A stretch of DNA of 7,360 nt from Alistipes sp. GTDB taxonomy: Bacteria > Bacteroidota > Bacteroidia > Bacteroidales > Rikenellaceae. Each line of letters opens with the position of its first letter. Position 1 is the stretch's first letter. A program made the translations under genes and the position numbers. Location: positions 1-7,360 of the forward strand of contig JAFNUH010000108.1 of assembly GCA_017384185.1 (NCBI GenBank), read 5' to 3'. Under the pieces are notes generated by a model, which was not told the origin of the DNA, did no database searches, and saw nothing but the letters and a program-made list of their open reading frames with translations. This document shows positions 6,968-7,360 of this stretch, piece by piece.

Positions 6968-7360
6968 TTACTGTTTATCGTTTGTTTTTTTACACTGATT
7001 CTCTTTGTCGCCTTTGCACATATTATCCGTCGTGCAGAAGCCACGCCGTTTTATAAGACGCATCGCACGGCAGCGTACGGGGTAGTACGACGGCTCATCC
7101 TCCGTGCCGGTGTAGCCATCTACCAACGAGTTGAAGCCTACGACACGCTGCTTGCCACCATAGGTGACAATCTCTACCTCTTTGCTGTCGCCCGGCTCGA
7201 AGCGGATGGCTGTGGTGGCGGGAATGTTAAGGTGGCAACCAAATGCCGCCGCACGGTCAAACTCAAGATAGCGATTAACCTCGAAGAGATGGAAGTGCGA
7301 GCCTACCTGTATGGGTCTGTCGCCTCGGTTGCGAATGGTAATCTTGTTTGTGGTGCGAGA
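6968..7360 (-). CDS. ureB: Urease beta subunit UreB, 5' end beyond the right edge
   Basis: A small structural subunit of the urease trimer that packs against UreC. Only the last 130 codons are in the window; by comparison with the Klebsiella protein about 17 N-terminal residues are missing, unless the gene is a ureA-ureB fusion as in Helicobacter. The visible part holds [19 protein letters not shown] (residues 12-30 of the fragment), FDRAAAFG (34-41), [15 protein letters not shown] (44-58) and [16 protein letters not shown] (67-82), all diagnostic of UreB. After the VDG element, where classic UreB chains end within about 10 residues, this one continues for 48 residues, ending in a basic tail with Cys97, Cys109, Cys115 and Cys123. 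The stop lies one codon before the ureC ATG. Identity is certain; the tail is unexplained. Confidence 0.96.
   Translation of the reverse strand, partial: SRTTNKITIRNRGDRPIQVGSHFHLFEVNRYLEFDRAAAFGCHLNIPATTAIRFEPGDSKEVEIVTYGGKQRVVGFNSLVDGYTGTEDEPSYYPVRCRAMRLIKRRGFCTTDNMCKGDKENQCKKTNDKQ

Noticed and set aside
6985..6991. Run of seven A on the coding strand near the end of ureB as a possible slippage or programmed frameshift site
   Set aside because: The zero-frame codons do not fit the X-XXY-YYZ slippery pattern, and a shift would alter only the last few residues. I see no downstream structure that would stimulate a frameshift.

Overview
The window holds most of a nickel urease operon on the minus strand. 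It faces a major-facilitator transporter gene on the plus strand. Three things suggest a member of the Bacteroidota, probably a gut Bacteroidales (Alistipes or a relative is my guess). Start codons are preceded by AT-rich leaders with no clear Shine-Dalgarno. Base composition is moderate. The operon order is (ureA)-ureB-ureC-ureE-ureF-ureG-ureD-urea transporter. This placement is inference, since no phylogenetic marker is present.

Left part (1-1500, plus strand): a 12-TM MFS carrier of the sugar/metabolite:H+ type. Its frame is open to the window edge. The first ~55 codons encode a hydrophobic segment that does not belong to an MFS fold and looks like the C-terminal end of an aromatic-acid-exporter/FUSC-like protein, so the gene may be fused to, or cut from, something further left. 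A long near-perfect inverted repeat lies inside the last 80 bases of this gene and is followed by a short T run, like an intrinsic terminator buried in coding sequence.

Middle and right part (1497-7360, minus strand, read right to left): ureB (5' end outside the window), ureC, ureE, ureF, ureG, ureD and a UT-family urea channel. Genes are separated by 3-12 bases or overlap by a few bases, so they very likely share one transcript whose promoter, along with ureA, lies beyond 7360. The channel lets urea in. UreA, UreB and UreC form the nickel enzyme that hydrolyses urea to ammonia and carbamate (then CO2). UreD, UreF and UreG form the GTP-dependent activation complex, and UreE delivers Ni2+. All catalytic and nickel ligands of UreC are present.

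This is a recognisable system, not a new one. The points worth a second look are the hairpin in the convergent gene ends, the MFS N-terminal extension, a four-cysteine tail on UreB, a histidine cluster in the urea channel, and an Asn in place of the second His of the UreC flap motif.

There is no gene-free stretch longer than about 12 bases. I saw no RNA genes, CRISPR arrays or insertion sequences.
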